DNA of 64,000 nt from Mesaphorura yosii (lineage: Eukaryota; Arthropoda; Collembola; Poduromorpha; Tullbergiidae): positions 124,001-188,000 of the forward strand of contig WIXG01000007.1 in the NCBI GenBank assembly GCA_009869945.1. The letters run 5' to 3'. A program made the translations under genes and the position numbers. A model generated the notes under the pieces. That model worked only from the letters and a program-made list of their open reading frames with translations, did no database searches and was not told the origin of the DNA. Position 1 is the stretch's first letter; each line of letters begins with the position of its first letter. Below, one piece after another: positions 44,343 to 57,703 of this stretch.

Positions 44343-45149
44343 TTAATACCGTCTTGGTAGAAGATTCCAGTTATTGTTGACTGGAACGGGTGCTCCGTAG
44401 TAATGAGGTTGCTGTTGATGATGGTGGAATTGCTGAACTTGTCCTGCCTGCTGAGGGAGTTGAGCAGGGAATGCTTGTCTGTTGTATCGGTTGCCACCGC
44501 CGCCGTTGTCAGGAGGCAGGATGGGTCCCGACAGAGGTTGATATTGCTTGTCATTGGGGAAGTGAACCACTTGCACCGGACCAACCGGCTCATACTGCAA
44601 GCTGACTTCAGCATCAGAGCCCACATCAGGAGTATTCTCCGCCACGGCACCGTAGGTCTGCTCTGGTTTACGCAGCAGCAGGTTGATCTGCGTGCGACCA
44701 CCGCCAGGACCTTTCTTGAACCCGGCCTTGATGAGCTCGTCTACTCGGTAGTTTGGAACTTCGATCTCGAGTGCTTGTCCGCCGCCTTTTGGTCCCGACA
44801 ACCAGAGAATGTGCTCAGAGCGAAGTGTGACCAAGTTGGGATTCAGTGGGGCACACACAAATCTGATGCGACCATCAGGTCCGGGATTCTTCTGACAGTT
44901 CACTCGCAGCTCGCCGCCTCCTCCTCCAGCACCTTGATAAGGACTGCCTCCGCCAAACTGGCCGGGTCCGCTACCGCCAAACTGCTGACCACCTCCTGGA
45001 GACTGGTAATTCAACTGCGGGCGTGCGCTTGCCCATTGCACCAGGAGTCCGACAACCTATAATCCATACCATTGCATTGACAAATGCGAGCAAAGTCGTC
45101 AATGTAGCCAAAGGGCAGCGGCACTCACCAAATACACACAGTTTCTCAT
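44343..45149 (-). CDS. secreted Gly/Pro/Gln-rich protein, cuticle-like
   Basis: A 7-codon first exon (45129-45149, MRNCVYL) joins in phase 0 to 44343-45056, giving 244 residues. The join completes a signal peptide (MRNCVYLVVGLLVQWASA). Then follow a Gly-rich spacer, a compact conserved-looking domain of about 90 residues (from ELRVNCQKNPG, with ILWLSGPKGG and RVDELIKAGF) and a Pro/Gln/His-rich tail. Two Cys occur in the domain. It looks like an extracellular or cuticle-associated protein, but I do not recognise a named family. A TATA box lies at 45319. Confidence 0.7.
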
Positions 45150-45318
45150 CGCGGCTGAGTCTGATTTGATGTCGTGACGAAAGACAAAAGATTTCTCTTA
45201 TGTAATCTCAAATCTCACTTTCACGCTGAGCAGGCCTGGCTTGGGGTTAGAGTTTGGCAGTTTCTGACGCGACCAACATCAATATTGAACTGTGCCATCA
45301 CGCATTCTAATTTTATCC

Positions 45319-45326
45319 CTTTTATA
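45319..45326 (-). promoter_or_regulatory. TATA box of the Gly/Pro-rich secreted protein gene
   Basis: TATAAAAG on the minus strand, 170 bases before the ATG at 45149; this implies a 5' leader of about 140 bases. Confidence 0.45.
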
Positions 45327-48300
45327 TCAGCTCACAGATCACGTATAAGAATCTTTGCCCGAGAAGAGTCTCGTGCGGTTTATTTTTAGAATGTGTGATG
45401 AATTATACGGCATTGTATTTGTACTGGTAAACGCCGTAATAAGTTCGAATTCGTAGTTAGCCTTTTATTAAGCGTCTTAGTCTTTTGTTTAAACACATGT
45501 GTACCAGTGCGAGTACGAGGCAGTCTCGAGAGTTTGATCATAGTCTTGAGCATCAAGTACCATTTTCCATTTATTGCACAGACGTCAACATATCATACAT
45601 CATGTATCATGCCATGCCCATGACTATTTGTAACCTATCGATTTCAATACGCACATTAATTGCGGCACATTAACTCTTACTCGCCTTTTACGCAATGTGA
45701 AGCGACGAATGACTTGAGAAAACTGAAGCACGGAAAATTGTTGTCCACCTTTCCCTTTCGATCGTGGCATTGCAATTGTAATTCAATATTGCGATTGCAA
45801 CTCTGCTTGGCAATTAGTTCGAAGGAATTTTTACGAGTTTGTGAATTATGAATTATGAATGAAAAATGGTTCATGGCTCGATTTCAGATGGCCGGCAAAG
45901 ATTCTCTTGTCAAGATGCAATTTCAATGTACTTGTGCTATGCCATATTGATTATTACGTGGTTCTAATTTCAGCCCGAGTGGCCTTGCTGTCAGCGGCAC
46001 AACAATCCCACTGCACAATTTCGATTGGGCCCTCAGCAATTAAAACATTAACGAGCTCTGACAGGTACCACAAACCTGTCCATAAGATATGAGTTCATAA
46101 CAAAGGATTCGGGTTCACGGCTCACACGAATCGGAATGGAGGAATCAGGTACAGGTGTGGTGGCGTGCACGACTTGAATTTGCATTTGTATGTGTGTTTC
46201 GCGTGAAAGGTACAAAGAGATTTGACTGATTTGCTAATCTTAATCTCCACTCTAAACTCGACTCAATTCATGCATGCACTCACTCGCACTCGCGGTGCAC
46301 TTGTCCTTTGAATTGAAGTAGAGATGAGATGCAAGATATAATTATCATTATGAAACTGATTATTAGAATGAGAACAATAACGCACCTCACCATTGACACT
46401 GTGGAGAGCATACTTGAATTGGCAATGCATTTTCATTTACATTTCTGTGTAATTGCGGACGGCGCTTGGCAATTAATCCCAGTCTATTTTTATGGCTGGC
46501 CTAATTTCGCGGCTTGTGGCGTGGCTTGCCTCTGCAGCTGCAAAAATTGACTCGAAGTTGAATCTGTGTTTGGCATTTACAAGATGACGACTGTTAAGTG
46601 CTTACTGCGACAGCAATGATGATGCAATGTAATTGCCAGGCTATTTTCAAATGGCATATGCATTATTAATTATTTGTAAGCTATCCCATTACAAGATTAC
46701 ACGCAAGCCGAGTTGCAACTGCAAGTCACATTCACTTAGCAGTTAACTACGTACACAGGCCTCAGGGAAGGTTTAAGTAGGGAAGGACAGACTCAGGCAA
46801 AGCACCACGCATGTTTTGTAGTTAGAAATCCAATTGTTCCTCCTTTCGCAGAGTACGACGATCTTCTTATCCCAATTTATTACTTCGGTGGGGGTCATCG
46901 TTAAATATGGAGAAATTTAATTAACAATCCTCTTCATGTGCCCGTTGCACTCACTGCTTGTGTCTGTCTATTCACTCATTCACGCGATAATTAATTGAAA
47001 CAATGAAAACGAAATTCCACACTCCAAAATCTCATCAACTACCACGATCAGAATGAGCGTAATTTGTGATTTCATAATCTTACACAATAAGAATGGAGTT
47101 ACGTGTGACTAGATACCAATTTGTTGCGCAGGGCAGTGTATTGTCGTCTAATTAGATACGTGTACGGGTATTAAGATTTATAATAGCCAATAATTGTGCT
47201 TTTCGTGTTGATGACGTGATGACGCACTCTGGCGAATTCTTTCCTCCTGCACGTTGGCAAACGAATCTTGAATCTTGATTAGTTAGTGTTTTCTACAAAT
47301 TTCGCTGATTTTTCATTCCAATTTTGCGAGCAACGCTCCTTTTCTGGTGTGATTTCTGCATTAGAAACTTTATGAACCATAATTTGTATGATTTTCACCT
47401 GAATTGGCGAAAACGAACGAGAAAACAGTCAAAGTAAAATGGAATATGCGAAAGTACGAAGGCGATGCTAACACAAACGCAAAATATAAACACAAACGTG
47501 TTTTAATTGATTATGAAGATTAGGCGCGTTGTTTGTGCTCTCGCTCAAGACAAAAGTTTCTCTTTCTCATTTTCTTCATCTTTAATTGAACCTGAATTGA
47601 ATCCCGGCGTGACATGTGCGATGGGCCTTGTCTGACGTTTCATTTCGCTCTCACCTAATTAAGCATGAAAGCCATATTGTCATAATCAATTCGTCGTCGC
47701 GTTGTGGCTGTGGCTTAAGACAATATTTACGATAACTTGGGGAATATTCACGAAAGTGGCTTGGTGTGATTGGCCACATGTGACGACGACGATTCTGCAT
47801 TTTGGCTATTAAACACAACAAGGCGCTAATTGCTGTTATTCATTGTGTAAAAACGCAGTACGGATTACATCACTTTACACGCACAAGTGAAGCACGTAAC
47901 ACGATTTTCGTGTTTGCGAGTTTCAAAGTTGTCATCACTTCAAACATCGGATGGAATCCCGCAATGAAGTTGACATGACGCTGCTGTGGCCACTGAATGC
48001 TGAAGCTAAAACCCAACGCGTCTCATGTTTCCTGGTGTTCCAATTCCGAGCACCACTCAAGACAAGCTCTATTCCTGGGAGACACAGACAACTTATTTGT
48101 TTGCAAATACCTTCCAAGTTCCAAGAACTAAAAACATAAACGTAAGAAACGTGCGCATAATCTTTTAGTACCTTTTATAAATAAGTGTTTGCCAGGAAAT
48201 GCTGGAAATGGGAAGTGTTTTGGCGTGTGAACTCGGAGTTCTCGGAGCCTGAGCTGAGAAGAAACACTCGATGTCTCGTTTTGGCTCCGCATCCACGTAC

Positions 48301-48628
48301 GATACATAATGCATGTAACCTGATAGCAATAGATCGTAGTCCGGACGACTCTAAGGACGAGAGACTAAAATCGATCTCTCCTTCCACTTTCATTTCGCCT
48401 CGGTGAAACCTCTGAAGCGCAGCAGAGCCTGAGTAAGAGTTCAGCCAGAAACGGGTAGGTGGAAAGATGCTACTGGTCGAGCTCTGTTCTGCACATTTAC
48501 ATTAGCCATGGACTTAACTAAACCTTAAGCCACCATTAGTACTGAGAATAAAGCCAGTTAATTTACCGGCCCCAAAAACTCCGTCTACCGTCTGAGAATT
48601 ATAACCGTTCATACTAGCTTTCAGCAAA
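45327..48628. other. large gene-free interval
   Basis: About 3.3 kb of AT-rich DNA with only short, unsupported open frames on either strand. No transposon ends, tandem arrays or tRNA were recognised. It is the upstream region of the nAChR gene and may hold its regulatory elements. Confidence 0.45.
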
Positions 48629-50924
48629 ATGCGTACTAAACTTAGCCCTCTCTTTCAATCCTTCCTACTATTCTTCGTTGTTAAATTATTACACATAGTT
48701 ACGGCAAATCCGGACTCGAAGCGGCTTTACGCTGAGCTCCTGAGCACGTACAACAAAGTGGTGCGACCAGTTGGAAACAACTCGGATCGGCTGACCATCA
48801 AATTGGGCCTCAAGCTGTCGCAGCTCATCGACGTAGTAAGCCATGTTTACCTTTTTCAATAAGTGCACCACGTGTCGTAATTAACGGGCTATTATTTCTT
48901 GTTTTAGAATCTGCGGACTCAAATCATGACGACCAACATGTGGGTGGAACAGGTGAGAACCTGACAAAGTCAACAATTTCTCTGCGAAGGTTTCGTTGCT
49001 TAAAATGAGCGTATAATTTTTTAGGAGTGGATGGACTACAAATTGACCTGGAATCCCGAAGAATTTGGCGGAGTGGAAACCCTGCACGTCCCTTCTGAGC
49101 ATATTTGGTTGCCCGACATTGTCTTGTACAACAAGTGAGGGGACCGGGGTACACAGCCCCGTCATACCCGAGTTACAAATATTGACTGAATTTTAATTGA
49201 GTCCGTGCTTACTTTTCAAGTGCTGACGGGAACTACGAAGTCACAATGATGACGAAAGCGATTCTAAACTACACTGGCGTTGTGAAATGGAAGCCACCCG
49301 CTATCTACAAGTCTTACTGCGAGATCGATGTCGAATATTTTCCGTTCGATCAGCAGGTAGGCTATTTTTGACCAAAAATTTGTCAAATTTTAATATTTTG
49401 ATTTTATGATTCACTTTGTGACAAAAATCTAAATGCTCGTGTAGGTTTGTACGATGAAGTTTGGCTCGTGGGCGTACGACGGCTACACGGTTGATCTGCG
49501 ACACATAACCAGCTCCGGGGAAGGAGAAGACAGTGATCACACGGCCGTAGGCATTGATCTTCAGGATTACTACATCTCTGTCGAGTGGGACATCATGGAT
49601 GTGCCGGCTACTCGACACGAACAGTATTACAGTTGCTGTAAGCATTATCAATTTCCTTTTTCAGAATCTTACTCAAGAGACGCTTGTTAAATTGGGCATG
49701 GATCTTGCTTTGTAGGCAACGAACCATTCATCGACATCGTATTCAGTCTTGTGATCAGGCGCAAAACTCTTTTCTACACCGTAAACTTGATCGCACCATG
49801 TGTTGGCATAAGCTTCCTATCGATCTTGGTCTTCTACCTGCCATCCGACTCGGGAGAAAAAATGTCACTCTGCATCTCCATCTTACTTTCCCTGACTGTG
49901 TTTTTCTTGCTACTTGCGGAAACAATTCCACCGACGTCACTCGCGGTTCCGTTGCTGTAAGAATTCTTCCTTTGAGGCTGCTGGAACTGAACTTTATTTC
50001 TGACATCATTTTCATGCATTTAACAGGGGCAAATATCTTCTATTCACAATGACGCTGATTACATTTTCTGTCATCGTTACAATTTGCATATTGAATGTGA
50101 ATTATCGCTCTCCAGCGACGCACAGAATGGCTCCGTGGGTGAAGACCGTGTTTCTCGAGTTTCTGCCGAAGTACATTTGCTTGCAACGACCAAGCAAAGA
50201 TGAAGACGATGACATCAGTCCGGCAGAGCTGCACCACGAGCTGCTCATGAATCACACGCCGTACGAGCACCACGGACTACTCGTCACAACCGATGCGCTG
50301 GGCGGAATGGACGCGGATACGGATGTGAATTTGCAAGTTTGCCACATTCATGGGCTAAATCATTTGGAGCCCAGTACAAGAGTGGCCAATGCCATCAACT
50401 ACGGTGGTGTTCCGACACAATTTCCTAATTTGCCATCACCAATCTTCATGAGCGAAAGTGAGTTGGCACTCAGAAATTATTTACAAGGAGAGGCCAAGGT
50501 GTTTCCCAATGAAATACAAAAGTCAGCGACACATGCGAGATTTGTGGCTCAAAGATTGCGTAATAAGGATCGGTTTGGCATGGTGAGTAAGAACCGAACC
50601 GATTGTTAAGTGGACCGATTGATGATCTTAGGCGCCCATTTTCGGATTTACAGATTGAGGAAGACTGGAAGTATGTGGCAATGGTTTTAGACAGACTTTT
50701 CCTGTGGATATTCACGTCAGCTTGTGTTTTCGGAACAGCGGGTATGCTCTTTCGCAACCTTCAAACTGCAACGAGTCTTTGTTTAATCACATACTTGCTG
50801 CTAACATTTTGCAGGCATTATCCTTCAAGCGCCGTCGCTGTATGACACGACCATTCCCATTGACATTCAACATTCGAAAATTGCCAAGCAAAAACTAATG
50901 CAGATGGGAGCTGAAGAGATCTGA
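48629..50924 (+). CDS. nicotinic acetylcholine receptor alpha subunit
   Basis: Nine exons join in phase to 561 residues: 48629-48835, 48908-48952, 49025-49134, 49221-49356, 49445-49637, 49716-49956, 50027-50582, 50654-50741 and 50815-50924. A signal peptide is followed by the ligand-binding domain with WNPEEFGG, the Cys-loop (C154 to C168, [15 protein letters not shown]), FGSWAYDG and the vicinal cysteines YSCC (230-231) that define alpha subunits. M1-M3 follow; M2 begins [17 protein letters not shown], and its GEK supports cation selectivity. A long cytoplasmic loop separates M3 from M4 (residues about 510-535). It is a plasma-membrane acetylcholine-gated channel of neurons. It fits the insect alpha1-4 group; the precise ortholog is unsure. 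Confidence 0.92.
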
Positions 50925-51068
50925 AGCCACAACGACTTGATGTCCCAGGAACCAGTAATTAGTGCTGCTATGAATTGTTTTTAGTTAAGTTCTACTTGGG
51001 AGCTATTTACAAAGGAATCTAGTGCTCATTCGAGTTGATCGTACTTAAGAGTATGATTATTAAGTAGA

Positions 51069-51074
51069 CAATAA
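51069..51074 (+). terminator. poly(A) signal AATAAA of the nAChR gene
   Basis: Canonical hexamer about 145 bases after the stop codon at 50922-50924. Confidence 0.45.
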
Positions 51075-51506
51075 ATCCAATAAGTTTGTAGAAATGTTGT
51101 TACAAGAGAATTGCTGTGAAGATTGTTGCCGAGCTTTGTTCCAAGACAATTGTTCCCGGACTGTTATCGCTTGTGCTTGTGTACAATGACGGCGTTTCGA
51201 GTTTTGGGATTTTTCTTTTAAATCGACATGATGCATACCAGTTGTGGTCAAGATCGTAGAAGAGATATCTGATAACAATTGGACAGGTATGTGTCGTTGT
51301 TTGAAACTCGAAGTGCTTTCATCACTAAGAAAGTAACGATTGCCATTTTAATTCGTGCATTTGCAAGATGACGACAGACTCGCTCGGGGACACCATTCTT
51401 CGGTCTTGCGCGATCTTAAATGGTCCAGAAACGTGAAGAGAATATAAATTGTACTTAAGGTGATGTTGGCTCAATCTCTAGACGTCCTGACGTAATCGTC
51501 TAAGAT

Positions 51507-51513
51507 TATAAAA
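51507..51513 (+). promoter_or_regulatory. TATA box of the EB-type gene at 51607
   Basis: TATAAAA 100 bases before the ATG at 51607, in the 500-base gap after the nAChR gene. Confidence 0.5.
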
Positions 51514-51606
51514 CTGAGGAGTGCGTTCGTGGCCAAGATCAAACTCTGCTCTGAGGTGGTTGTACGACGTGACACGGGATACAAAACAGATCTTGATTCT
51601 GACTTC

Positions 51607-52053
51607 ATGGATTTCAAAATCAACTCAAGTTTACGGGCCACAATTGATATCTTATTGGTGGTGTTGATTGGCATTAGCCAGTTGGCACTCATTGCACATG
51701 GACAGGCTTTTGGCGATCTGTGCTCTGGCCCTGGAATCGACGGCTGTCTGCCGAACTCTGGTCTCATCTGCAATCGTGGTGTCTGTCAGTGCCCACTTCC
51801 TGGTATGGTCTTCCGCATGCAACGAGCAAGCTGCGTCTCAGGCGTCGGACAAGTGTGCGACCCGGAAGCAGTGAACAGCGAATGCGTGGAGCATGCGGAG
51901 TGCGATCCGGCAATCAACAGATGCGTCTGCAAATTGGGATACTTTGAAATAGCAGCCCGTATTTGCACTGACCCACTTGCCAACTCTGGCCTTCCCATGC
52001 CAGTGATTTGCTGTTCCGCATCGGAGCGAGTTTCTAATACAAGATACTTCTAA
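51607..52053 (+). CDS. small secreted cysteine-rich protein with EB-like module
   Basis: A single exon of 148 residues. I use the ATG at 51607 because the upstream open frame has no ATG. An N-terminal hydrophobic segment (IDILLVVLIGISQLALIAHGQA) acts as signal peptide or anchor. It is followed by Cys patterns like those of the other EB proteins here: CSGPGIDGCLPNSGLIC, CQCPLP, CVSGVGQVC and CVCKLGYFE. It lies tail to tail with a second such gene; the stop codons are 100 bases apart. Confidence 0.7.
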   Translation: MDFKINSSLRATIDILLVVLIGISQLALIAHGQAFGDLCSGPGIDGCLPNSGLICNRGVCQCPLPGMVFRMQRASCVSGVGQVCDPEAVNSECVEHAECDPAINRCVCKLGYFEIAARICTDPLANSGLPMPVICCSASERVSNTRYF

Positions 52054-52126
52054 ATAATTAAATACCATTCACGCTGTCAACTTGGATTAGAACACGATTT
52101 ATTTGCTTTATTTTGTGCAATCCAAC

Positions 52127-52132
52127 AATAAA
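52127..52132 (+). terminator. poly(A) signal AATAAA of the 51607 gene
   Basis: Canonical hexamer 74 bases after the plus-strand stop. Minus-strand poly(A) hexamers (TTTATT on this strand) lie near 52098-52112, so the two 3' ends overlap. Confidence 0.4.
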
Positions 52133-52153
52133 TGTCGCACCGTTTCAAACGTT

Positions 52154-52558
52154 TCAAGTGTCGGATGTGATTGTTACGGCACAGCAAACGTAATTGCTAC
52201 CTTCCGATGAATCGTCGCATGTGTCTCCTTGAACGGTGACGAAACCTTTATTGCACACGCAGGAGGGCTGCCCATCCGCATTTCCATCGACACACGAGGC
52301 GTTGTCTCCACACTGAAGTTGTCCATCACCTAAACATGGATAACCAGCAGAAACGTAGCATGTTGTCTGGTCAAGGCTTGGAACCATGTACGAGAGTGAG
52401 CATGCACATTCCGAGTTGACACACGCAAAATTTTGGCTGTTGCAGTCAGCATCCACATTGCAGGAATCACCGTAACGTTGACCTGAAACTGTCGCCGTCA
52501 GTATCAGCAGAAGCAATGCAGTGGGTGAGATCGCTAGAAATTGATTCATATCGCCCAA
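52154..52558 (-). CDS. small secreted cysteine-rich protein with EB-like module
   Basis: A single exon of 134 residues from the ATG at 52558, with a second ATG at 52549 (MNQFLAIS). Signal peptide ALLLLILTATVSGQ, then CNVDADCNSQNFACVNSECAC, CYVSAGYPC, CGDNASC, CVCNKGF and a final CCAV. Its pattern and end match the convergent neighbour at 51607 (both finish with a CC pair), so the two are likely an inverted duplicate. Confidence 0.7.
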   Translation of the reverse strand: MGDMNQFLAISPTALLLLILTATVSGQRYGDSCNVDADCNSQNFACVNSECACSLSYMVPSLDQTTCYVSAGYPCLGDGQLQCGDNASCVDGNADGQPSCVCNKGFVTVQGDTCDDSSEGSNYVCCAVTITSDT

Positions 52559-55500
52559 TTTACTCCTGAAAATTGTAAATGCATGCTCCTGGCGTCATTG
52601 TCACTTGGGAAAGGTTAATCAACTCATGTAGGCGTCCTCAATGGACAATCTAGTGCCTTACGTGCTCATGTTCAGACAGACCAGCCTTCAATTCAATTGA
52701 AAAGTTAACCACAGACACTGCACCCGACAGACCCAGACGACCAAATGCCAGGAGGCTTACTGTTTGATGCTGGACTGGAGCCAGAATCAATTTACTCCGC
52801 CGATCTGAGAAAGGCAGTGATGAACTTTTAATTTACACTTACAAATCAATTTAAAATCTTCTTTGTCTGAATATTTATTAATAGCAACGCAGCCACGAAG
52901 TGTGAAAAGCTAAATTAGGAAAAATTCACACATTTGTAGAGATTGCTGGCTAGAGAAGTCAAGCTAGTAAACACAGTCGACGGGACTCAACGAACGAGTG
53001 AGGATGTGATACAGAATTTTATAATGGAAAGACCCCGGCTCCAATTATGTGGTAGAGAAATTGAAAATGGCATCATTGAAAGTGAAATTGGGTTAATTAC
53101 GCTCTAGGAATTAGCCCATCTTATGCATATGGCCGTACTTCTTTCTAAAATGAGACCACAAGCTAATTATTCTTGGCTACCTCTCTACAATCTAATTATT
53201 AAGTTCCTAAAGGAGTTTGTAAACCTACGTGGGCACATAATTTTGTCCATTCAGCAGTGATTTAACTACCGGCAATTAAATAAATAGCAAAAGCTTAGCA
53301 CAAAGCCAGTATCTTCAAACGCCGGAATTTGAAGCATTCAAGGAGACGAATGCCATCAATATTTTATGACCACATGTTCTAAACACGGTTATACGTACAG
53401 GTCGCAGAAGCTGTTGAGGTGTTACTGTTGCAAAAAGTGTGTTTCAAATGTTCGACTTGGGACTTACTCTTTGCAGATTTTAAGCGTCCGTTGAAGGCCA
53501 CGCTTTAATTTTATGGTTTGCATACGCGAGCTTTTAATTTCTGAACCTGCCGATCGTCACATTTGCGTCTGTATTTCTTAAGACTCCATCTTGCCTCAAG
53601 ATTAAATAGCCTGAACACCTTAAGCAGTCAAACAGCACAATACAATTTATTTTATGTATTTGCAGCTTGCAGTCTGGGCCTGCCATTTGTTTCACAGAAG
53701 GTTCTCAAATTACGTTTTTATGCACGAAGAATAAATTAAGGGAAACATTCATCTTCCAGGAATGTGATGATGCGAGTAATGAACGATTTGTTTCGCATGT
53801 TCACAGCACGCAAGTGCCGCAGCACCTTTTGAGCTCTGCCACGACCCACTGCCTAATATTTATTATCTTTTAAATGTCGTCTTCTCGCAGATTTATGGCT
53901 CGCGACTTGTATTTGTCTTTTTTTATTATTCTTGTTCGCAAATCATGTGAGGTGTGAACGCGAATACGATACGCGAGTGCAAATCTTTTCCTTCAGCAGC
54001 TGGCGCTTGCTGCATAAAATAGTTTTTTTTTTGCACCAAGCCATGGACTTCCACAAGACTGAACCCTAATCTTATCTCATACACTGGGTTTTTCATAAAC
54101 TCTTATACGTATACGACGATTCATCTTCATCTCACCCTCACAAACTTGTTACAAAGTGAGAACCGTGGCGAGATTTGCGATCTGCGATTGCTGCCATGTT
54201 TCTCTCCGCCTGACTGATTTATGAAGTTATTGTAGGCACTAAATCATAATAATTATGCCATCTACAATTTATGTCCGAGATGAAGGTCAACAATATTAAC
54301 TTGTTTTCGCCACAACCACAGCTAACTAAACCGCGGTCGCAAGTCGCAATACTGTCTCATTACGACTACGAGTACCCAATATGCATTATTCTTATGATTA
54401 TGATGCTGACGAATATTCCAAATTGCATCATTATCGTCATGCACGGCTCATCCACTCCCATTTCTTGTCATTTCGTTTCCGTGCTGTACTGTGCTGAACT
54501 GAGCAAGCTACCAGCACAGAACAACCTACAATTTACTGCTAGGCAGGAATTTTTGACGAGAATTTACTTCATGATTTATTAATTCACTCGCATAAGCCAA
54601 ATCTTGCACTCTGGTATTATAATTTGACATCAAAGACGTGTCTTGAATTTTTCTAAATCATATTCGAATTGGATGCTTGATGTGACGTGAATGACTGATT
54701 AGAATGCAGTAATTCTACTGAACAGTATTGCCGGAGTGGTTAACTGGCAAGGTTAAGACACAATTCGCGCAAAGAGCAAGAATTCGTTTTGAATTCGATT
54801 AATTCAGCGAATCAAACACGTGCTTCAATTAATTCAAAGTCCTTTGATTGCTATCAAACCGTATCAGAATTATTAAACCGCGTTGCGCGAGAATCTTGTC
54901 TCATGCTCACGCATACGTAAAAATTTTCCAGGCAAGAATAAAAAGATTTAAGAGATTTACATTTGAAAAGATTGCGTTAATTTTTCTTTCAGCCGAGTTC
55001 TTTACCATAAGACTAACTTTAGTTCGAATGAAAATATTACGATTTCTAGGGTCATTTTACGCCTGCACGTCTTTATCAACCACAAATCATGCGTTATGGT
55101 TGACCTTCTGCCCTAATTCTGAACCCAGAAACTACGTAATGCGAGGCAGATATCAATGGCCGTATCCATTTTTATCTGCTTTAATTTAACTGCTATAAAT
55201 AAAACTTGTAGTTTGTTCAGACCCTAATCTCTGCTTTCTTGGGTGATGGTCTTCATTCTACTGCCTCTGTTATTTACGACAACATACATGATGACCTTCC
55301 TTTTCCATACTCGATGCTCGAACATGCTGGTCATTCAGAGTCATGCTGCTCCACATATGTAGCGTCATGGCACATGTTACAAATGCAAGTAAACTGTTTC
55401 TGAAATTGATGTTCTTGCTCTTGTGTTGTGTCGTGTGGTCATACAGTCTGAGAGATTCGTCTCATTTCCTTGTGTTAACTCAATTCATACAGCTTCGACC

Positions 55501-57703
55501 GCATTTTTCTGACATCTGAATCCATCCAGTCATTTGGCCTGTGACTAAAGTAGAAAGTGAAAATTTTACGAGGACATTTGTGGGTGCTTGTTTGTTCAGC
55601 TTCATTTCACGCTTCATGACATGCAGCGTAGAGTTTTGAGAAACTGAGACCGAGACTGAGATATTAAACTTGCAACACAGATTGACGCATTGATGGCTCG
55701 GTTATGAACAAAATGCATGGAGTTATGAGAGGAAAACGCTACGAAGTTACGATCCTTAACACTACGATGTTAAATGATGTAATCAGCTGCAACAACACAG
55801 CGAGGAACTTCTTTGAGTAGGGTGCTCGTGTTCCGTGCCGAGCAGATGTACGTCAATAAGTTCAACCCTCGTACTTACGCTCGCTCGTGCAGCCTAAAAA
55901 CGTATATTTTCCGTGTGCATTTGATGATGATTGTGAAATTCTCTTAGTGTGCAGCAATTTCATTGAAAATACGCGGACCGACAGTGCAAGGGGAAACCTT
56001 TTCAGTTGAACTTCAGCTCAGATTTGAGTGTGTAATTCCTCATTTATCGCTGTCTCAGATAGGCAACAATCGCAATCGACGAATGAGGCAAGAAGTTTGC
56101 CGGCTGCTTCTGTTCTGCACTTCTCTCCTCGAGCGACGTACACACTTTCGTTCGTAATTCGTAATTTAATGTGTAATGTATTTAAATTATATGGTAAACG
56201 CTATTCAGCAAATGCACACAAGGTGCTAGCTACTGGTATTGAATATCATTAATAGGCCACGGCAACAGATGAACCCGACAGCCCTGCACGGCACAAGGTA
56301 AGTCATTCATTTCTTTACTGCCACGCTGCGAGAGGGTTGAAGTTGAAACTAATCTTCGGTTACAAGTTTTAGAATGCCGATTCCAGGCAGATTAAGTAAC
56401 AAGCGTAAAGCCTACACTGAAGTGGCTCAAGTATAATATTCCATTGTGATTGTCATTTGTCATTGAGTAGAAAAAGTAATTCTGTTACGCGACGACGATG
56501 CCAGTTTTTACGTACGCACATTTTTGCCATTGTCGTCCATAATCCCACACTGCATCGACTTATTCCACGGCGAACGTGGATTGTACTTTTATAGTAATAG
56601 GTTTTATCTGATTTTTATTACAACGACAACATCATCAATTTCATCATTCAATCCCAAGTCGTGATTGAGCACTGTGCAAAGTATGTGCACGGTTTGTTTG
56701 TGTTTGCACAAATGAAATTTGAGCGTTGAGCCTGACTTGACTGACATTGGTTTTGGAGATTGACGATTTGGCTAAGCAGGGTTGAGATTCTCTGCATGAT
56801 TGTGCGCCTTTGCGCTGTATTAATTGTATACCGTAATTCTAGGTAGACTTGACTCCGTGAGTAAGTGCGCATCCGTTTTTCTACGCGGGCCAAGAAGGAT
56901 TCTGGAACTGGACTGAAGTGCATCCTCAAATCAAATCCAGGCAACAAATTCGTCATCATCTTGTTTACTATTGACTGCGAGCTACTCACAAGTTCTGATT
57001 GATGTCATTATTTCTTCCGTTTCTTCGTGGTTCAGAAAACAAGTGATTCATTCTACATATGTGGCAGCATTTGCTGTGTATGTCTTGCAGATGCTGGAAT
57101 TTTTGACCGTGAGTGACTAAGACATGAAGTGAAGATCTGCTCGAGAAACGTCGCCTCCAATTGGAAGTATGTCACTGACGTATCAAAATTCGTTTCCTGT
57201 ATTGTCCTCAAACCCAAAGTACGCGAGTGAAATAATGCAAGTGGTGATTCAACATTAGAAGCGTGAGCCTGTTGCTGTGGCTGTTTCCAGTGATCAAGTT
57301 AAATATCAGAACAAGCAACACTTCGTTAGCATCAATTTCTCGTCCGGCGTCCGTTTGGGGCAAAAGTATGCAATAAGAGTATTTATATGTACGTTACTCA
57401 GATCACACAAAACAGTGCGCAGTGCATTCAAGAGCTGAATTGCCCAACTGACATTTTACCCGGAAACTACATTTCGTCTGTGGTCAGGCGATTGGAAATT
57501 ACGAGCTTATTCCAAGTATTGTACACCCAACAGACGGGGAAATTGCATCAGCCTAAAATACTGCAGCTTTTCTACTGTCGGAACTCACCCTGAATTGCCT
57601 GATTCGTGTCCACAAACCCTCTCGCCTTTGTACAAGGTACGTTTGTCTCGAACAGTGTCTGGTAATCTCATGCTAATTTAATTTATGTCTTACTTGCAGT
57701 CGA
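52559..57703. other. large gene-free interval
   Basis: About 5.1 kb, AT-rich, with only short open frames on either strand. The segment before 57704 includes a TTGCAG acceptor right before the next gene's ATG, so at least one 5' non-coding exon of that gene should lie here. No repeat family was recognised. Confidence 0.45.

Noticed and set aside
45327-48628. Search for transposon or retroelement remains in the large gap
   Set aside because: No terminal repeats, polymerase or transposase motifs or long frames were seen; short AT-rich direct repeats are expected by composition.
54725-54810. GCCGGAGTGGTTAA run resembling the 5' part of a serine or leucine tRNA
   Set aside because: No matching B box or acceptor stem downstream; no fold.
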